NCBI RefSeq assembly: GCF_014692515.1
Contig: NZ_JACOIK010000005.1
Location: forward strand, 124,001-188,000
Origin: Sphingobacterium micropteri
GTDB lineage: Bacteria > Bacteroidota > Bacteroidia > Sphingobacteriales > Sphingobacteriaceae
Direction: 5' to 3'
Length of the DNA: 64,000 nt
The notes under the pieces: model-generated
Databases searched by the model: none
What the model was told of the DNA's origin: nothing
Seen by the model: the letters and a program-made list of their open reading frames with translations, nothing else
Program-made: the position numbers and the translations under genes
Shown here: one piece after another, positions 1 to 8,751 of the stretch
Layout: each line of letters starts with the position of its first letter
Numbering within the stretch: the first letter of the stretch is position 1

Positions 1-818
1 CCTTTTTGGCACGTATGCTTTCACGCAAAGCACATGAGATAAAAGATCTTAAAAAATCATTTATCCCCATTATGGGAACGGTATGCTTGGTTTTTGTCCT
101 GATTGCGTGGGCAAACTTATCGACGGCTTTAATGCTATTTGGTACGAGTGTGTTACTGCTGTTGATTGGTCGGGTAAGTTTTAAGCAGATAGGTATCGTA
201 TGTGTCGGGGGGGCTTTCCTCTTGTTGTTAGTGATATTTATCGGGCCTCGACGTGCCACCTATATCAGTCGTTTTGAAAGTTTCTTTAAGACAGAGCAAA
301 CGGTGCAAAACACCGTACCTTTTCAAGAAGATAAAAACTACCAGGCGAATCTGGCGAAGATGTCCATTGCTTCGGGTCAGTTATTTGGCAAGGGTGCAGG
401 GAATAGCGTAGGTAGAAATCTATTACCACATCCCTATTCCGATTTTATTTTCGCCGTGATTGTGGAGGAATACGGAACGATCGGTGGAGCGATCCTGCTT
501 TTCTTGTATGTGGCATTGATGTACCGTTGTATACGTATTGTAACCCTAAGCCCACGCGCGTTCGGGGCCTTTCTAGCTGCGGGTCTAGGGTTTAGCTTGA
601 CCATACAGGCGCTAGCCAATATGGCGGTTGCTGTAGGGTTGGGACCCGTTACTGGTGTGCCATTACCATTGGTCAGTATGGGGGGGACCTCCATTTTGTT
701 TACCAGCGTGGCACTAGGGATCATTTTAAGTGTAAGTAGGAGTATAGAAGAATTGAAAGGAAAAGAAGAATTAAACGAAATTCCAAAGAATCCAAAAGTG
801 GTTGTTGGAACGATTTAA
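1..818 (+). CDS. ftsW: FtsW lipid II polymerase of division, 3' part only
   Basis: The gene enters from the left edge; the first complete codon is at position 3 and the TTG at 6 is internal, not a start. The visible C-terminal ~270 residues show the SEDS-family pattern: several hydrophobic segments, a large extracytoplasmic loop (TYISRFESFF onward) and the conserved closing segment with GLGPVTGVPLPLVSMGGTS, typical of FtsW/RodA. FtsW is the inner-membrane peptidoglycan glycosyltransferase of the divisome. Assignment to FtsW rather than RodA rests on the position directly before murG, murC, ftsQ, ftsA and ftsZ. The spacer to murG is 131 bp. Confidence 0.93.
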   Translation, partial: FLARMLSRKAHEIKDLKKSFIPIMGTVCLVFVLIAWANLSTALMLFGTSVLLLLIGRVSFKQIGIVCVGGAFLLLLVIFIGPRRATYISRFESFFKTEQTVQNTVPFQEDKNYQANLAKMSIASGQLFGKGAGNSVGRNLLPHPYSDFIFAVIVEEYGTIGGAILLFLYVALMYRCIRIVTLSPRAFGAFLAAGLGFSLTIQALANMAVAVGLGPVTGVPLPLVSMGGTSILFTSVALGIILSVSRSIEELKGKEELNEIPKNPKVVVGTI

Positions 819-949
819 AAATGAAATGTTAGAGGGTTAGAGAGTTAGAAAGTTAAAGGGTGGGGACGATATAGGAAAATAAGGATTTTGGATATAGGAC
901 GTTAGAAGGGAAGTCTAAATACTAATATCTAAATACTAAATACTAGAAT
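819..949. repeat. Simple-sequence spacer between ftsW and murG
   Basis: This 131-bp spacer contains short degenerate direct repeats: several GTTAGA/GTTAAA units at 831-858 and three near-copies of an ATACTAAATACTA-like word at 918-947. No clear promoter or terminator is seen. Similar short-word spacers occur at 21899-21957 and 41731-41760. Function unknown. Confidence 0.4.
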
Positions 950-2056
950 ATGGCAAACAAAGTAATCATAAGCGGAGGAGGAACAGGGGGACACGTTTTT
1001 CCGGCTATTGCAATAGCGAATGCATTACGTCGTATAGCGCCGGATATCGAAATCTTATTTGTAGGGGCAAATGGACGGATGGAGATGGATCGTGTTCCCG
1101 AGGCAGGCTACAAAATCGTAGGATTAGATATACAGGGCATTGATAGGAGCTCCCTGTTGAAAAATTTGACCTTGCCTTTTAAGCTGATAAATAGTTTGAT
1201 AAAGGCGCGGAAAACGATAAAGGCGTTTAATGCCGATGCCGCAGTAGGTGTGGGTGGGTTTGCGTCGGGACCTTTGTTAATGGCTGCCAACAATATGGGG
1301 CTACCTACGCTGATTCAGGAACAAAACTCTTATGCGGGTGTAACCAATAAGAGCTTGGGAAAGAAAGCTAAAAAGATATGTGTGGCGTATGAAGGGATGG
1401 ATCAATTCTTTCCGGCTGAAAAAATCATGTTGACAGGTAATCCCGTACGCCGCGATTCTGTCGATATCGAGGGGAAACGAGAATTTGCTTTACAAATTTT
1501 TGGTCTGCAGTCGCACAAAAAGACCATATTGATTATCGGTGGTAGCTTGGGTGCAAAACAGATGAATGGTTACGTGTTGGATGTGATACATGAGCTAGGC
1601 GAAAAAGACGATGTACAATTTATTTGGCAGACCGGAAAAACGTATTACGAGGATATGGAACGTATGTTGAAAATGAACGAATTGATTCCGGGTAATGTAA
1701 AGGTGAAACCATTTTTGGATCGTATGGATCTAGCGTATGCAGCGGCAGATTTGATTATTTCGAGAGCAGGTGCTGGCACGATATCGGAACTTTGTGTAGT
1801 GGGAAAACCGGTGATATTGGTGCCCTCGCCTAATGTGGCGGAAGACCATCAAACGAAGAACGCACAAGCTTTGGCCGCTAAGAATGCAGCCGTGATGATT
1901 TCCGAAGCCGACGCGCGGGACACGATGATGTATGTGGCGTTAGAGTTGCTTTCGGATGAGGCTAAATGTGCATCATTAAGTGCCGAAATACAGAAAATGG
2001 CTCGACTCGATGCGGATGAAGTGATTGCAAAAGAAGTACTGAAACTTATTAAATAG
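950..2056 (+). CDS. murG: MurG, lipid II-forming N-acetylglucosaminyltransferase
   Basis: MurG transfers GlcNAc from UDP-GlcNAc to lipid I on the cytoplasmic face of the inner membrane, giving lipid II. The 368-residue length matches the family. Visible motifs are the N-terminal glycine-rich loop GGGTGGHVFPA (about residues 9-19), GGFASGP near 103, the inter-domain GGSLGA near 197, and the C-terminal donor-binding SRAGAGTISELC with the following EDHQTKNA. The ATG at 950 is the first in-frame start after the spacer. The stop codon is immediately followed by the murC ATG with no intervening base, suggesting translational coupling. Confidence 0.97.
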   Translation: MANKVIISGGGTGGHVFPAIAIANALRRIAPDIEILFVGANGRMEMDRVPEAGYKIVGLDIQGIDRSSLLKNLTLPFKLINSLIKARKTIKAFNADAAVGVGGFASGPLLMAANNMGLPTLIQEQNSYAGVTNKSLGKKAKKICVAYEGMDQFFPAEKIMLTGNPVRRDSVDIEGKREFALQIFGLQSHKKTILIIGGSLGAKQMNGYVLDVIHELGEKDDVQFIWQTGKTYYEDMERMLKMNELIPGNVKVKPFLDRMDLAYAAADLIISRAGAGTISELCVVGKPVILVPSPNVAEDHQTKNAQALAAKNAAVMISEADARDTMMYVALELLSDEAKCASLSAEIQKMARLDADEVIAKEVLKLIK

Positions 2057-3415
2057 ATGATTAATCTTGACCATATAAAACGTGTTTACCTTCTCGGAAT
2101 TGGGGGGATTGGTATGAGTGGCTTGGCTCGCTATTTCAAACACCTCGGTTGCGATGTGCAGGGATATGACAAAACAGAGACCGAGTTGACACGTGCGTTG
2201 GTGCAAGAAGGTATTCAGGTGATTTACCAAGATGATGTCGCGTTATTGCCAACGGTATACCAACAACCGTCTGCGGAAACGTTATTGATTTTTACACCTG
2301 CCATCCCGAAAGACCTTAAACTGAAAGCTTATTTTTTAGAACGAGACTTTACATTATATAAGCGTTCTGAGGTATTGGGTATCATTAGCGCAAGTCGATT
2401 TACGATAGCCGTGGCGGGAACGCACGGGAAAACAACAACCTCGACCATGATTGCGCATATATTGAAGGACTCAGGTTATGATTGTTCTGCTTTTTTGGGA
2501 GGAATCAGTTCTAACTATAATAGCAATGTACTATATGGTGCGAACAACGTGGTTGTGGTAGAAGCTGATGAATACGACCGCTCGTTTCTGACGTTGCATC
2601 CCAATATTGCGGTGGTTACCTCGGCAGATCCTGATCATTTGGATATCTATGGTGACGAGCGACATCTGATCGAATCTTTCGAACTGTTTTTACAACGTGT
2701 CGTCCCGGGTGGCTTGTCGATCGTAAAAAAGGGACTGCCCTTTAGTGGAGATATAGCTTATGCCAAAGACGAAGTCTGTGATGCGTACGCACGCCATATA
2801 CGTGTGGAAGAGGGGGTGTTTTATTTTGATTATGTTGCCGGAAAAACGGAAATACAGGCTATCCCATTAGGTATACCGGGCTTCCATAATGTGGAAAATG
2901 CCGTGGCGGCCATTACGGTAGCGCTACAGCTTGGAATAGCCGTGGAGAAGATAAAATCGGCATTGGTGTCGTTCAGAGGGGCAAAGAGACGATTTGAATA
3001 TATCGTTAAAACGCCGGCGCATGTATATATAGATGATTATGCGCATCATCCGGAAGAATTGCGCGCGTTTCTGACGTCGGTAAAGAAACTCTATCCGACA
3101 AAGAAGTTGACCGTCGTTTTTCAGCCACATTTATATAGTCGGACCCGCGATTTTGGAGATGGCTTTGCAGAGGTGTTGGAATTGGCAGATGAATTGCTAC
3201 TGATGGATATTTATCCGGCAAGAGAATTGCCGATAGAAGGAATAACCTCCAGTTGGCTATTGAATAAGATGGCGATAGGTAGTAAACAGCTTGTATCGCC
3301 GGATGACGTATTGCGGATCGTAAAACAAAACGCTCCGGAACTGGTCGTCACAATAGGGGCGGGGGACATAGACAAATTGGTGAAACCTTTAAAAGAAATA
3401 TTGGAAAATGCTTAA
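2057..3415 (+). CDS. murC: MurC, UDP-N-acetylmuramate--L-alanine ligase
   Basis: MurC adds L-alanine to UDP-MurNAc, the first peptide-stem step of peptidoglycan synthesis, using ATP in the cytoplasm. The N-terminal Rossmann segment carries LLGIGGIGMSGLARYF. The Mur-ligase P-loop is GTHGKTTTSTMIAHIL at about residues 118-133. The central-domain EADEYDRSFL and C-terminal DDYAHHPEE motifs are intact. Its 452 residues fit the family. It starts right after the murG stop and overlaps the ftsQ start by 8 bp, so murG-murC-ftsQ behave as one translational chain. Confidence 0.97.
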   Translation: MINLDHIKRVYLLGIGGIGMSGLARYFKHLGCDVQGYDKTETELTRALVQEGIQVIYQDDVALLPTVYQQPSAETLLIFTPAIPKDLKLKAYFLERDFTLYKRSEVLGIISASRFTIAVAGTHGKTTTSTMIAHILKDSGYDCSAFLGGISSNYNSNVLYGANNVVVVEADEYDRSFLTLHPNIAVVTSADPDHLDIYGDERHLIESFELFLQRVVPGGLSIVKKGLPFSGDIAYAKDEVCDAYARHIRVEEGVFYFDYVAGKTEIQAIPLGIPGFHNVENAVAAITVALQLGIAVEKIKSALVSFRGAKRRFEYIVKTPAHVYIDDYAHHPEELRAFLTSVKKLYPTKKLTVVFQPHLYSRTRDFGDGFAEVLELADELLLMDIYPARELPIEGITSSWLLNKMAIGSKQLVSPDDVLRIVKQNAPELVVTIGAGDIDKLVKPLKEILENA

Positions 3416-4238
3416 GGTTGTTCGTTACATACCGTGGAGACAGCTTGGTTATATGTGCTTAGGGCTCCTTGTCTTGGTGGGAATAGGTATGTTGATGAGC
3501 TTGGTCAAGAAGAAGGATACGGCACAGGCCTGTGTCTCTATGAAGGTGATCGTGGAAGGAAAAGAAACCTTTATTGACCAGCACGATATTTCCGATTTAG
3601 TAAATAAAACATTCGGGAATGTTGTTGGGAAGCCATTGAAGGATATTCCGACAGACAGGATCGAACGGGCACTGATGGAGCTCCCTTACGTATCTAGTGC
3701 AGAGATTTATGCCGATATGGATGGCGTTTTACAAATCGTTGTGCAGCAGCGGGAGGTGATTTTGCGTATTGTGAACGGAGCCGGGAAAGAATATTACATC
3801 GACACAAAGGGAGCAAAAGTGCCGGTGACATTAAAATACGTTCCGCATGTTTTGGTCGCAAACGGGAATATACGCGAAGGATATGAAAAGCCATTGGATA
3901 CGATCCGAACCCAATTGGTGAAGGACCTAGTTACCATTGTGGAGCAAGTAAAAGATGATCCTTTGTGGAGCAATCAGATCGTGCAGCTGTATGTCGATGA
4001 TCAGCAGGATATTGAGATTATTCCGCGAGTGGGAACACAACCGTTGGTTCTTGGTAATGCCGCTAAATTGGATGAGAAGCTAGATCGGTTGGAGATATTC
4101 TATAAGAATATTTTACCCAAAGTCGGCACCGGTGCTTATGAAAAAGTAAATGTAAAATATGATGGACAGATTATCTGTGAACGGCGGGATGGATGGATGT
4201 TAGATAGTTTACAGATGAAACTAAAAATGAATAATTAA
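3408..4238 (+). CDS. ftsQ: FtsQ/DivIB cell division protein
   Basis: FtsQ is a bitopic inner-membrane scaffold that links early divisome components to FtsL/FtsB and FtsI/FtsW. The 276-residue product has a short cytoplasmic N-terminus and one membrane segment (about residues 14-33: LGYMCLGLLVLVGIGMLMSL). After it comes a periplasmic region resembling a POTRA-type domain, with the LMELPYVSSAEIYADMDG stretch typical of FtsQ. Sequence in this family is poorly conserved, so much of the call comes from position between murC and ftsA. The start codon lies inside the last codons of murC (8-bp overlap). Confidence 0.9.
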   Translation: MLKVVRYIPWRQLGYMCLGLLVLVGIGMLMSLVKKKDTAQACVSMKVIVEGKETFIDQHDISDLVNKTFGNVVGKPLKDIPTDRIERALMELPYVSSAEIYADMDGVLQIVVQQREVILRIVNGAGKEYYIDTKGAKVPVTLKYVPHVLVANGNIREGYEKPLDTIRTQLVKDLVTIVEQVKDDPLWSNQIVQLYVDDQQDIEIIPRVGTQPLVLGNAAKLDEKLDRLEIFYKNILPKVGTGAYEKVNVKYDGQIICERRDGWMLDSLQMKLKMNN

Positions 4239-4239
4239 T

Positions 4240-5628
4240 TTGAATAAACAGCAACAAAATACACAGCATATGAAGCCAAGATTAGCAGAAAACGAAAAAG
4301 ATAGTCCAATCATCGTAGGATTGGATATCGGAACAACGAAGATTTGCGTTACGGTGGGTCGTCGTAGCGGAGCCAATAAGATTGAGCTTTTGGGGGTAGG
4401 GAAAGCCGAATCTTCCGGTGTGAACCGCGGCGTGGTCGCGAACATCCAAAGAACGGTTAGTAGCATACGGGATGCGGTATCGATAGCGGAGTCCCAATCC
4501 AATGTGGATATCAAAGTGGTCAACGTAGGGATTGCCGGTCAGCATATCAAAAGCATTCAACATCGCGGTATCCTAACCAAACGTGACTACGATGAAGTGA
4601 CCCGTATTGACGTGGAGCAATTAATTTCTGATATGTATAAGTTGGTGCTTCCTCCGGGCGAGGAAATTATCCATGTATTACCACAGGAATTTACCATTGA
4701 TAATGAACCGGGTATTAAAGAGCCAATCGGTATGGCCGGACGCCGGGTAGAAGCTAATTTTCACATTATTTCGGGACGTGTGACTGATATAAATAATATC
4801 AAGCGTTGTGTGGATAATTCGGACTTAGAAATTTCTTTCCTGGTGTTAGAGCCTCTGGCATCATCTGAAGCTGTGTTGGATGACGAGGAGAAAACTGCTG
4901 GTGTCGTGTTAGTTGATATCGGTGGTGGTACGACAGATGTTGCTATTTTTCACGAAGGTATTATTCGCCATACAGCGGTTATTCCATTAGGAGGGAATAT
5001 TGTAACGGAAGATATTAAACAAGGTTGCTCGGTATTGCGTAATCAGGCGGAACAGCTAAAAGTTCGTTATGGATCTGCTTTGGCTGATGAGAATAAAGAT
5101 AATGAGGTGATCTGCGTGCCAGGTATACGTGGACGTGAGGCTAAAGAAATCTCTGTGAAAAACTTAGCTTATATTATTCAGGCGAGGATGGAGGAGATTA
5201 TTGAGCACGTGTACTACGAGATCAAGTCGTCCGGCTATGAAGATAAATTGATTGCTGGTATTGTCATCACAGGAGGGGGCGCTCAATTGAAACATTTGGT
5301 CCAATTAGTAGAGTATATCACTGGGATTGACTGTAGAATCGGCTATCCTAATGAATATTTGGCAAAAACAGAAATGTTGAATAAGCAAGCATTGGAGGAA
5401 TTGAAAAGCCCGATGTATGCGACCTCCATTGGCTTGTTGATTAAAGGTGTGCAAGCTATGGAAGAAGCGGAAGCTACAGAACATGAAGAGGTCTCCAAAA
5501 AAGGAGGGAAAGTGAAAGATATCGCGGAAGAAAAGAATAAAAAGGAAAGTTGGTTTTCCAAGCTATTATCCGATTTTATTAAGGACGATACGGGAATTGA
5601 TGATGACACATTTATTGGGAGAAAGTAA
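4240..5628 (+). CDS. ftsA: FtsA, actin-like membrane anchor of FtsZ
   Basis: FtsA is the actin-family ATPase that tethers FtsZ to the membrane. Visible motifs are phosphate-1 GLDIGTTKICV (N-terminal), phosphate-2 VDIGGGTTDVAIF and the adenosine motif VITGGGAQLKHL. The C-terminal tail ends in a short basic/amphipathic stretch (KKESWFSKLLSDFIK), the likely membrane-targeting helix. The frame opens with TTG at 4240, two bases after ftsQ ends; an in-frame ATG at 4270 is an equally plausible start and would remove ten poorly conserved residues. The topology here is the canonical one, in contrast to the actin-like protein at 36281-37315. Confidence 0.95.
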   Translation: MNKQQQNTQHMKPRLAENEKDSPIIVGLDIGTTKICVTVGRRSGANKIELLGVGKAESSGVNRGVVANIQRTVSSIRDAVSIAESQSNVDIKVVNVGIAGQHIKSIQHRGILTKRDYDEVTRIDVEQLISDMYKLVLPPGEEIIHVLPQEFTIDNEPGIKEPIGMAGRRVEANFHIISGRVTDINNIKRCVDNSDLEISFLVLEPLASSEAVLDDEEKTAGVVLVDIGGGTTDVAIFHEGIIRHTAVIPLGGNIVTEDIKQGCSVLRNQAEQLKVRYGSALADENKDNEVICVPGIRGREAKEISVKNLAYIIQARMEEIIEHVYYEIKSSGYEDKLIAGIVITGGGAQLKHLVQLVEYITGIDCRIGYPNEYLAKTEMLNKQALEELKSPMYATSIGLLIKGVQAMEEAEATEHEEVSKKGGKVKDIAEEKNKKESWFSKLLSDFIKDDTGIDDDTFIGRK

Positions 5629-5632
5629 GTGA

Positions 5633-5680
5633 GTTTTCCACATCAGGTCTTTTTTCCACAAATTCACAAATGTGGAAAAC
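5633..5680. promoter_or_regulatory. Three DnaA-box-like 9-mers in a nested inverted repeat upstream of ftsZ
   Basis: TTTTCCACA occurs at 5634-5642 and again at 5652-5660, and its complement TGTGGAAAA at 5671-5679. The outer pair extends to a perfect 11-bp inverted repeat (5633-5643 with 5670-5680); the second and third boxes form a 9-bp inverted repeat with a 10-nt spacer. TTTTCCACA fits the general DnaA-box form TTWTNCACA. The cluster sits just before the -33 region of the predicted ftsZ promoter, so it could bind DnaA or another regulator. DnaA binding is inference. Confidence 0.6.
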
Positions 5681-5682
5681 TG

Positions 5683-5711
5683 TTGTGAGGAATTCGGTAT
5701 TATTACATTTG
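5683..5711 (+). promoter_or_regulatory. Predicted ftsZ promoter
   Basis: A TTG at 5683-5685, then 18 bases, then TACATTTG at 5704-5711 match the Bacteroidota -33 (TTTG) and -7 (TAnnTTTG) elements. The start codon of ftsZ is 59 bp downstream. This gives ftsZ its own transcription start besides read-through from ftsA. Confidence 0.6.
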
Positions 5712-5770
5712 AATTGTTGAACCTATCGGGGATTTCTAAGTGGTTTAGCAAGAGTTAAATAGGGTATTTT

Positions 5771-7480
5771 ATGTCGATACAATTTGAAATGTTAAAGGAA
5801 CAATCATCAATAATTAAGGTTATTGGTGTTGGTGGTGGCGGGGGCAATGCCGTAAACCACATGTACAAGCAAGGGATTAGCGGTGTAGACTTTATCGTTT
5901 GCAATACGGATGCGCAGGCACTGGAGTTGAGTCCTATTCCGAACAAGGTACAGTTAGGCGCGAGCTTAACGGAAGGAATGGGTGCAGGTGCGGATCCTGA
6001 CGTAGGTGAAAATTCAGCTATTGAAAGTATTGAAGATATCAAGCGTATGCTGGGTACCAATACCAAAATGCTTTTCATTACGGCAGGTATGGGCGGTGGT
6101 ACCGGTACCGGGGCAAGCCCGGTATTGGCAAAAGCTGCAAAGGAGCTTGGTATTTTAACGGTCGCTATTGTAACTACTCCTTTTACATTTGAAGGTAAAC
6201 GACGTCGCGCGCAGGCGGAAGAGGGTATGGGAGAGCTACGTAAATATGTAGACTCTTACTTGGTTATCTCGAATGATCGTTTGCGGGAGATATTTGGTAA
6301 CCTTACCATGCAGGCGGCTTTCGCGAAGGCGGATGATATTTTGACAACAGCGGCGAAAGGTATAGCCGAAATTATTACCATCCCAGGCTACGTGAACGTG
6401 GATTTTAAAGATGTGCGTACCGTTATGAATGATAGTGGTGTGGCCATCATGGGGAATGGAATATCTACCGGTGAAAATCGTGCTATTGAAGCTGTAACAG
6501 GCGCATTGGCATCACCGTTATTGAAAGATAACGAAATTGAAGGTGCACGCTACATTCTACTGAATATTACCTCCGGAAAAAATGAAGTGACGATGGATGA
6601 AGTTGCTATTGTTACCGATTATATCCAGGAGAAAGCAGGCTTATCTGCGGATCTTATTTGGGGTAATTGTATCGATGAGAATTTGGACGACGAGTTGTCG
6701 GTAACCATCATTGCCACAGGTTTCCAGACAGCGGAAGAGCGTGTCAAAGAAAAAGAAAAGGAAAAAGTTGCTTTGCCCTTAACCCCGGAACCTACAGCCA
6801 AACAGTTTGTAAAACCTGTTGTCCAAAATCAATTTATAAAGAAAGAAGAGCCTGCTGATACACAACAGCCTTACATTAAACCTCCACAAGATACAACGGA
6901 TAAGACGCTTTCTTTTGGGACACCTACTACACCACAAGGGGACTTATTTACCTCCCCAAAGCCGATTCATGTTGCGGTGGCGAAAAAAGAAGAACCGGAA
7001 GTAATCCGCCATACGTTGAGTTTGGAAGAGCCGGAGCAAGAGGAAGCCGCTGAAGAATCAGGTTTTGAGCTGAAGACTTCTCCTTCTGTGTTTGAGTTTA
7101 AGTTGCCATCGGTATTCGATGTGTATAATAAAGAAGCACAAGGTGTGGAAGAAACGGAAAAAGCGGAGAATATAAATACAGTAAGAGAAGAGCCTGTAGC
7201 GCAAGCAGAACCGGCATCGGAGAAGGAAATTGATTTTGAAGACCAATTGATGAAAACGAAAGAACGCATACTGCGTTTGAAAGAGCTCAGCATGAAGCTG
7301 AAATCGAGCAATGGTTTGCAAGAATTGGAGAATGAGCCGGCTTATAAGCGTAGACAAAAATCGTTAGAAGATGTGCCCCATTCTTCGCAATCGCAGGTGT
7401 CGCGGTTTACCTTGTCATTTGATGATGGAGAGACCGAGATTCGACCGAACAATTCGTTTCTACACGACAATGTTGATTAA
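5771..7480 (+). CDS. ftsZ: FtsZ tubulin-like division GTPase with long linker
   Basis: FtsZ polymerises at mid-cell into the Z-ring. The GTPase core (about residues 12-330) shows GVGGGGGNAVNHM, the tubulin signature GGGTGTG at residues 108-114 and the synergy-loop region NVDFKDVRTVM. After the core comes an acidic, Pro/Glu-rich linker of roughly 200 residues with a Lys/Glu-rich helical part, ending in the C-terminal peptide RPNNSFLHDNVD, which matches the Bacteroidota FtsZ tail. Total 569 residues, long compared with about 380 in E. coli but expected in this phylum. It has its own promoter and ends before an intrinsic terminator, closing the dcw cluster. Confidence 0.97.
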   Translation: MSIQFEMLKEQSSIIKVIGVGGGGGNAVNHMYKQGISGVDFIVCNTDAQALELSPIPNKVQLGASLTEGMGAGADPDVGENSAIESIEDIKRMLGTNTKMLFITAGMGGGTGTGASPVLAKAAKELGILTVAIVTTPFTFEGKRRRAQAEEGMGELRKYVDSYLVISNDRLREIFGNLTMQAAFAKADDILTTAAKGIAEIITIPGYVNVDFKDVRTVMNDSGVAIMGNGISTGENRAIEAVTGALASPLLKDNEIEGARYILLNITSGKNEVTMDEVAIVTDYIQEKAGLSADLIWGNCIDENLDDELSVTIIATGFQTAEERVKEKEKEKVALPLTPEPTAKQFVKPVVQNQFIKKEEPADTQQPYIKPPQDTTDKTLSFGTPTTPQGDLFTSPKPIHVAVAKKEEPEVIRHTLSLEEPEQEEAAEESGFELKTSPSVFEFKLPSVFDVYNKEAQGVEETEKAENINTVREEPVAQAEPASEKEIDFEDQLMKTKERILRLKELSMKLKSSNGLQELENEPAYKRRQKSLEDVPHSSQSQVSRFTLSFDDGETEIRPNNSFLHDNVD

Positions 7481-7502
7481 TCATGGAGGTCAAAATACAC
7501 TT

Positions 7503-7531
7503 AAAAGGACAGCAAAAATGCTGTCTTTTTT
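7503..7531 (+). terminator. Intrinsic terminator after ftsZ
   Basis: GACAGCA (7508-7514) pairs with TGCTGTC (7519-7525) around an AAAA loop and is followed by TTTTTTAT. It lies 27 bp after the ftsZ stop and ends the division cluster transcript. Confidence 0.85.
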
Positions 7532-7571
7532 ATTTATATTTACCCAAACAAAAATTAAAATCTAGACGTAT

Positions 7572-8714
7572 ATGTTGGCTAAACTAAATAATCCCATATG
7601 GGTGATGAGCTCTGCGTATGATAAATTGTCTTTGGACGAATTAATAGCTACTTCCAAAGAAGTGGGGGCGCAGGGGATCGATTTATGTGTATTCAGAAAA
7701 GATGGGACACGTGAAGATCATACCGCTACACATTTGGATTACGAAAGCTTTTCGCCGGAGGACGCTAAACGCCTTGTGGAGAAGTTTAATGTGGCAGAAT
7801 TGAGTTTGTCTTTAGGCGCGTTTGAAAATATGATCGGAGGTGACCCAGAACAACGGGTCAAAAATCAAAACCACCTATTGCGTCTTATTCGAATAGCGCA
7901 TCTCTTAGGAGGAGATAGAAATGATGTGAAAGTGGGAACATTTGTAGGGTACAACCATGATCTTGGAAATGAAATCGATGGATTCCAGAAAAATTTAGAG
8001 GAATATAAACGGGTATTCGAACCGATTGTAAAATATGCGGAAGACCTCGGTGTTACCATTGTATACGAAAACTGTCCGATGGAAGGTTGGCGTTCTGCTC
8101 GTTATACCTCTACGTATAATAATCTGCCGGCTGTATTGGCCGCACGGAAATTAATGTATGCATTAATCCCAAGCAAGGCACATGGAGAAATATATGATCC
8201 TTCACATGATATTTGGCAGAATGTAGATCCGGTAGAGGTAATGGAGCAAATGGATATCGACCGGTTAAAACGCATTCACGTAAAAACGACCCGTAATTTA
8301 AAGACGAAGGCTCGTGTGGAGTGGGGCGGAATGTATCCTATGCAACATGTAGATGTTTCTTTGGCAGAGCAAGCAGGGATTACTATTCCGCAACACGATT
8401 GGGACCGTCATCATTATGAAGCTATGCTTCCGGGATTTGGTGGGACAGATCACATGGACTGGAATGATTTTGTTGCAGTCTTGCATCGGCGAGGATTTGA
8501 CGGGCCTTTTGAAATTGAAAATGAAGCGAAGAACTCGAAGGATACGGGCAATCTTGCTGCAACTAATCAAGGATTCGCAAATTGTATTCGTTTCCTATCG
8601 CCGCTATTGTGGGAGTTGGATAGTGAAAAAGGATATGTTTTTCAGCGTAGAAGTTACTTGGAAGAACCAACCGAAAAAGATATTCCGGAGGTCACCATAG
8701 CAGAACTGAGATAA
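7572..8714 (+). CDS. Sugar phosphate isomerase/epimerase-like TIM-barrel protein
   Basis: A 380-residue cytoplasmic protein of the xylose-isomerase-like TIM-barrel (AP endonuclease 2) superfamily. The metal-ligand pattern is visible in order: VYENCPMEGW (Glu), DPSHDIWQ (Asp/His), IHVKTT (His), and FEIENEAKNS (Glu) near the C-terminus. There is no signal peptide. Members act on sugars, inositols or hydroxypyruvate, and the substrate cannot be read from sequence. The gene stands alone between two terminators, so context does not help. DNA repair activity is unlikely: the closest resemblance is to the sugar isomerase/epimerase branch. Confidence 0.8.
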   Translation: MLAKLNNPIWVMSSAYDKLSLDELIATSKEVGAQGIDLCVFRKDGTREDHTATHLDYESFSPEDAKRLVEKFNVAELSLSLGAFENMIGGDPEQRVKNQNHLLRLIRIAHLLGGDRNDVKVGTFVGYNHDLGNEIDGFQKNLEEYKRVFEPIVKYAEDLGVTIVYENCPMEGWRSARYTSTYNNLPAVLAARKLMYALIPSKAHGEIYDPSHDIWQNVDPVEVMEQMDIDRLKRIHVKTTRNLKTKARVEWGGMYPMQHVDVSLAEQAGITIPQHDWDRHHYEAMLPGFGGTDHMDWNDFVAVLHRRGFDGPFEIENEAKNSKDTGNLAATNQGFANCIRFLSPLLWELDSEKGYVFQRRSYLEEPTEKDIPEVTIAELR

Positions 8715-8751
8715 AAAAGAGAGGTTGTTTTTTCAACAACCTCTCTTTTTT
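8713..8751. terminator. Bidirectional terminator between convergent genes
   Basis: A 17-bp perfect stem (8713-8729 with 8735-8751, A-run on one side and T-run on the other) separates the isomerase gene (+) from the LuxR-type regulator (-). The stop codon of the regulator lies within the stem foot. Confidence 0.9.

Noticed and set aside
7371..7565. Plus-strand 64-codon frame at the end of ftsZ
   Set aside because: It lies out of frame within ftsZ and runs through the ftsZ terminator.
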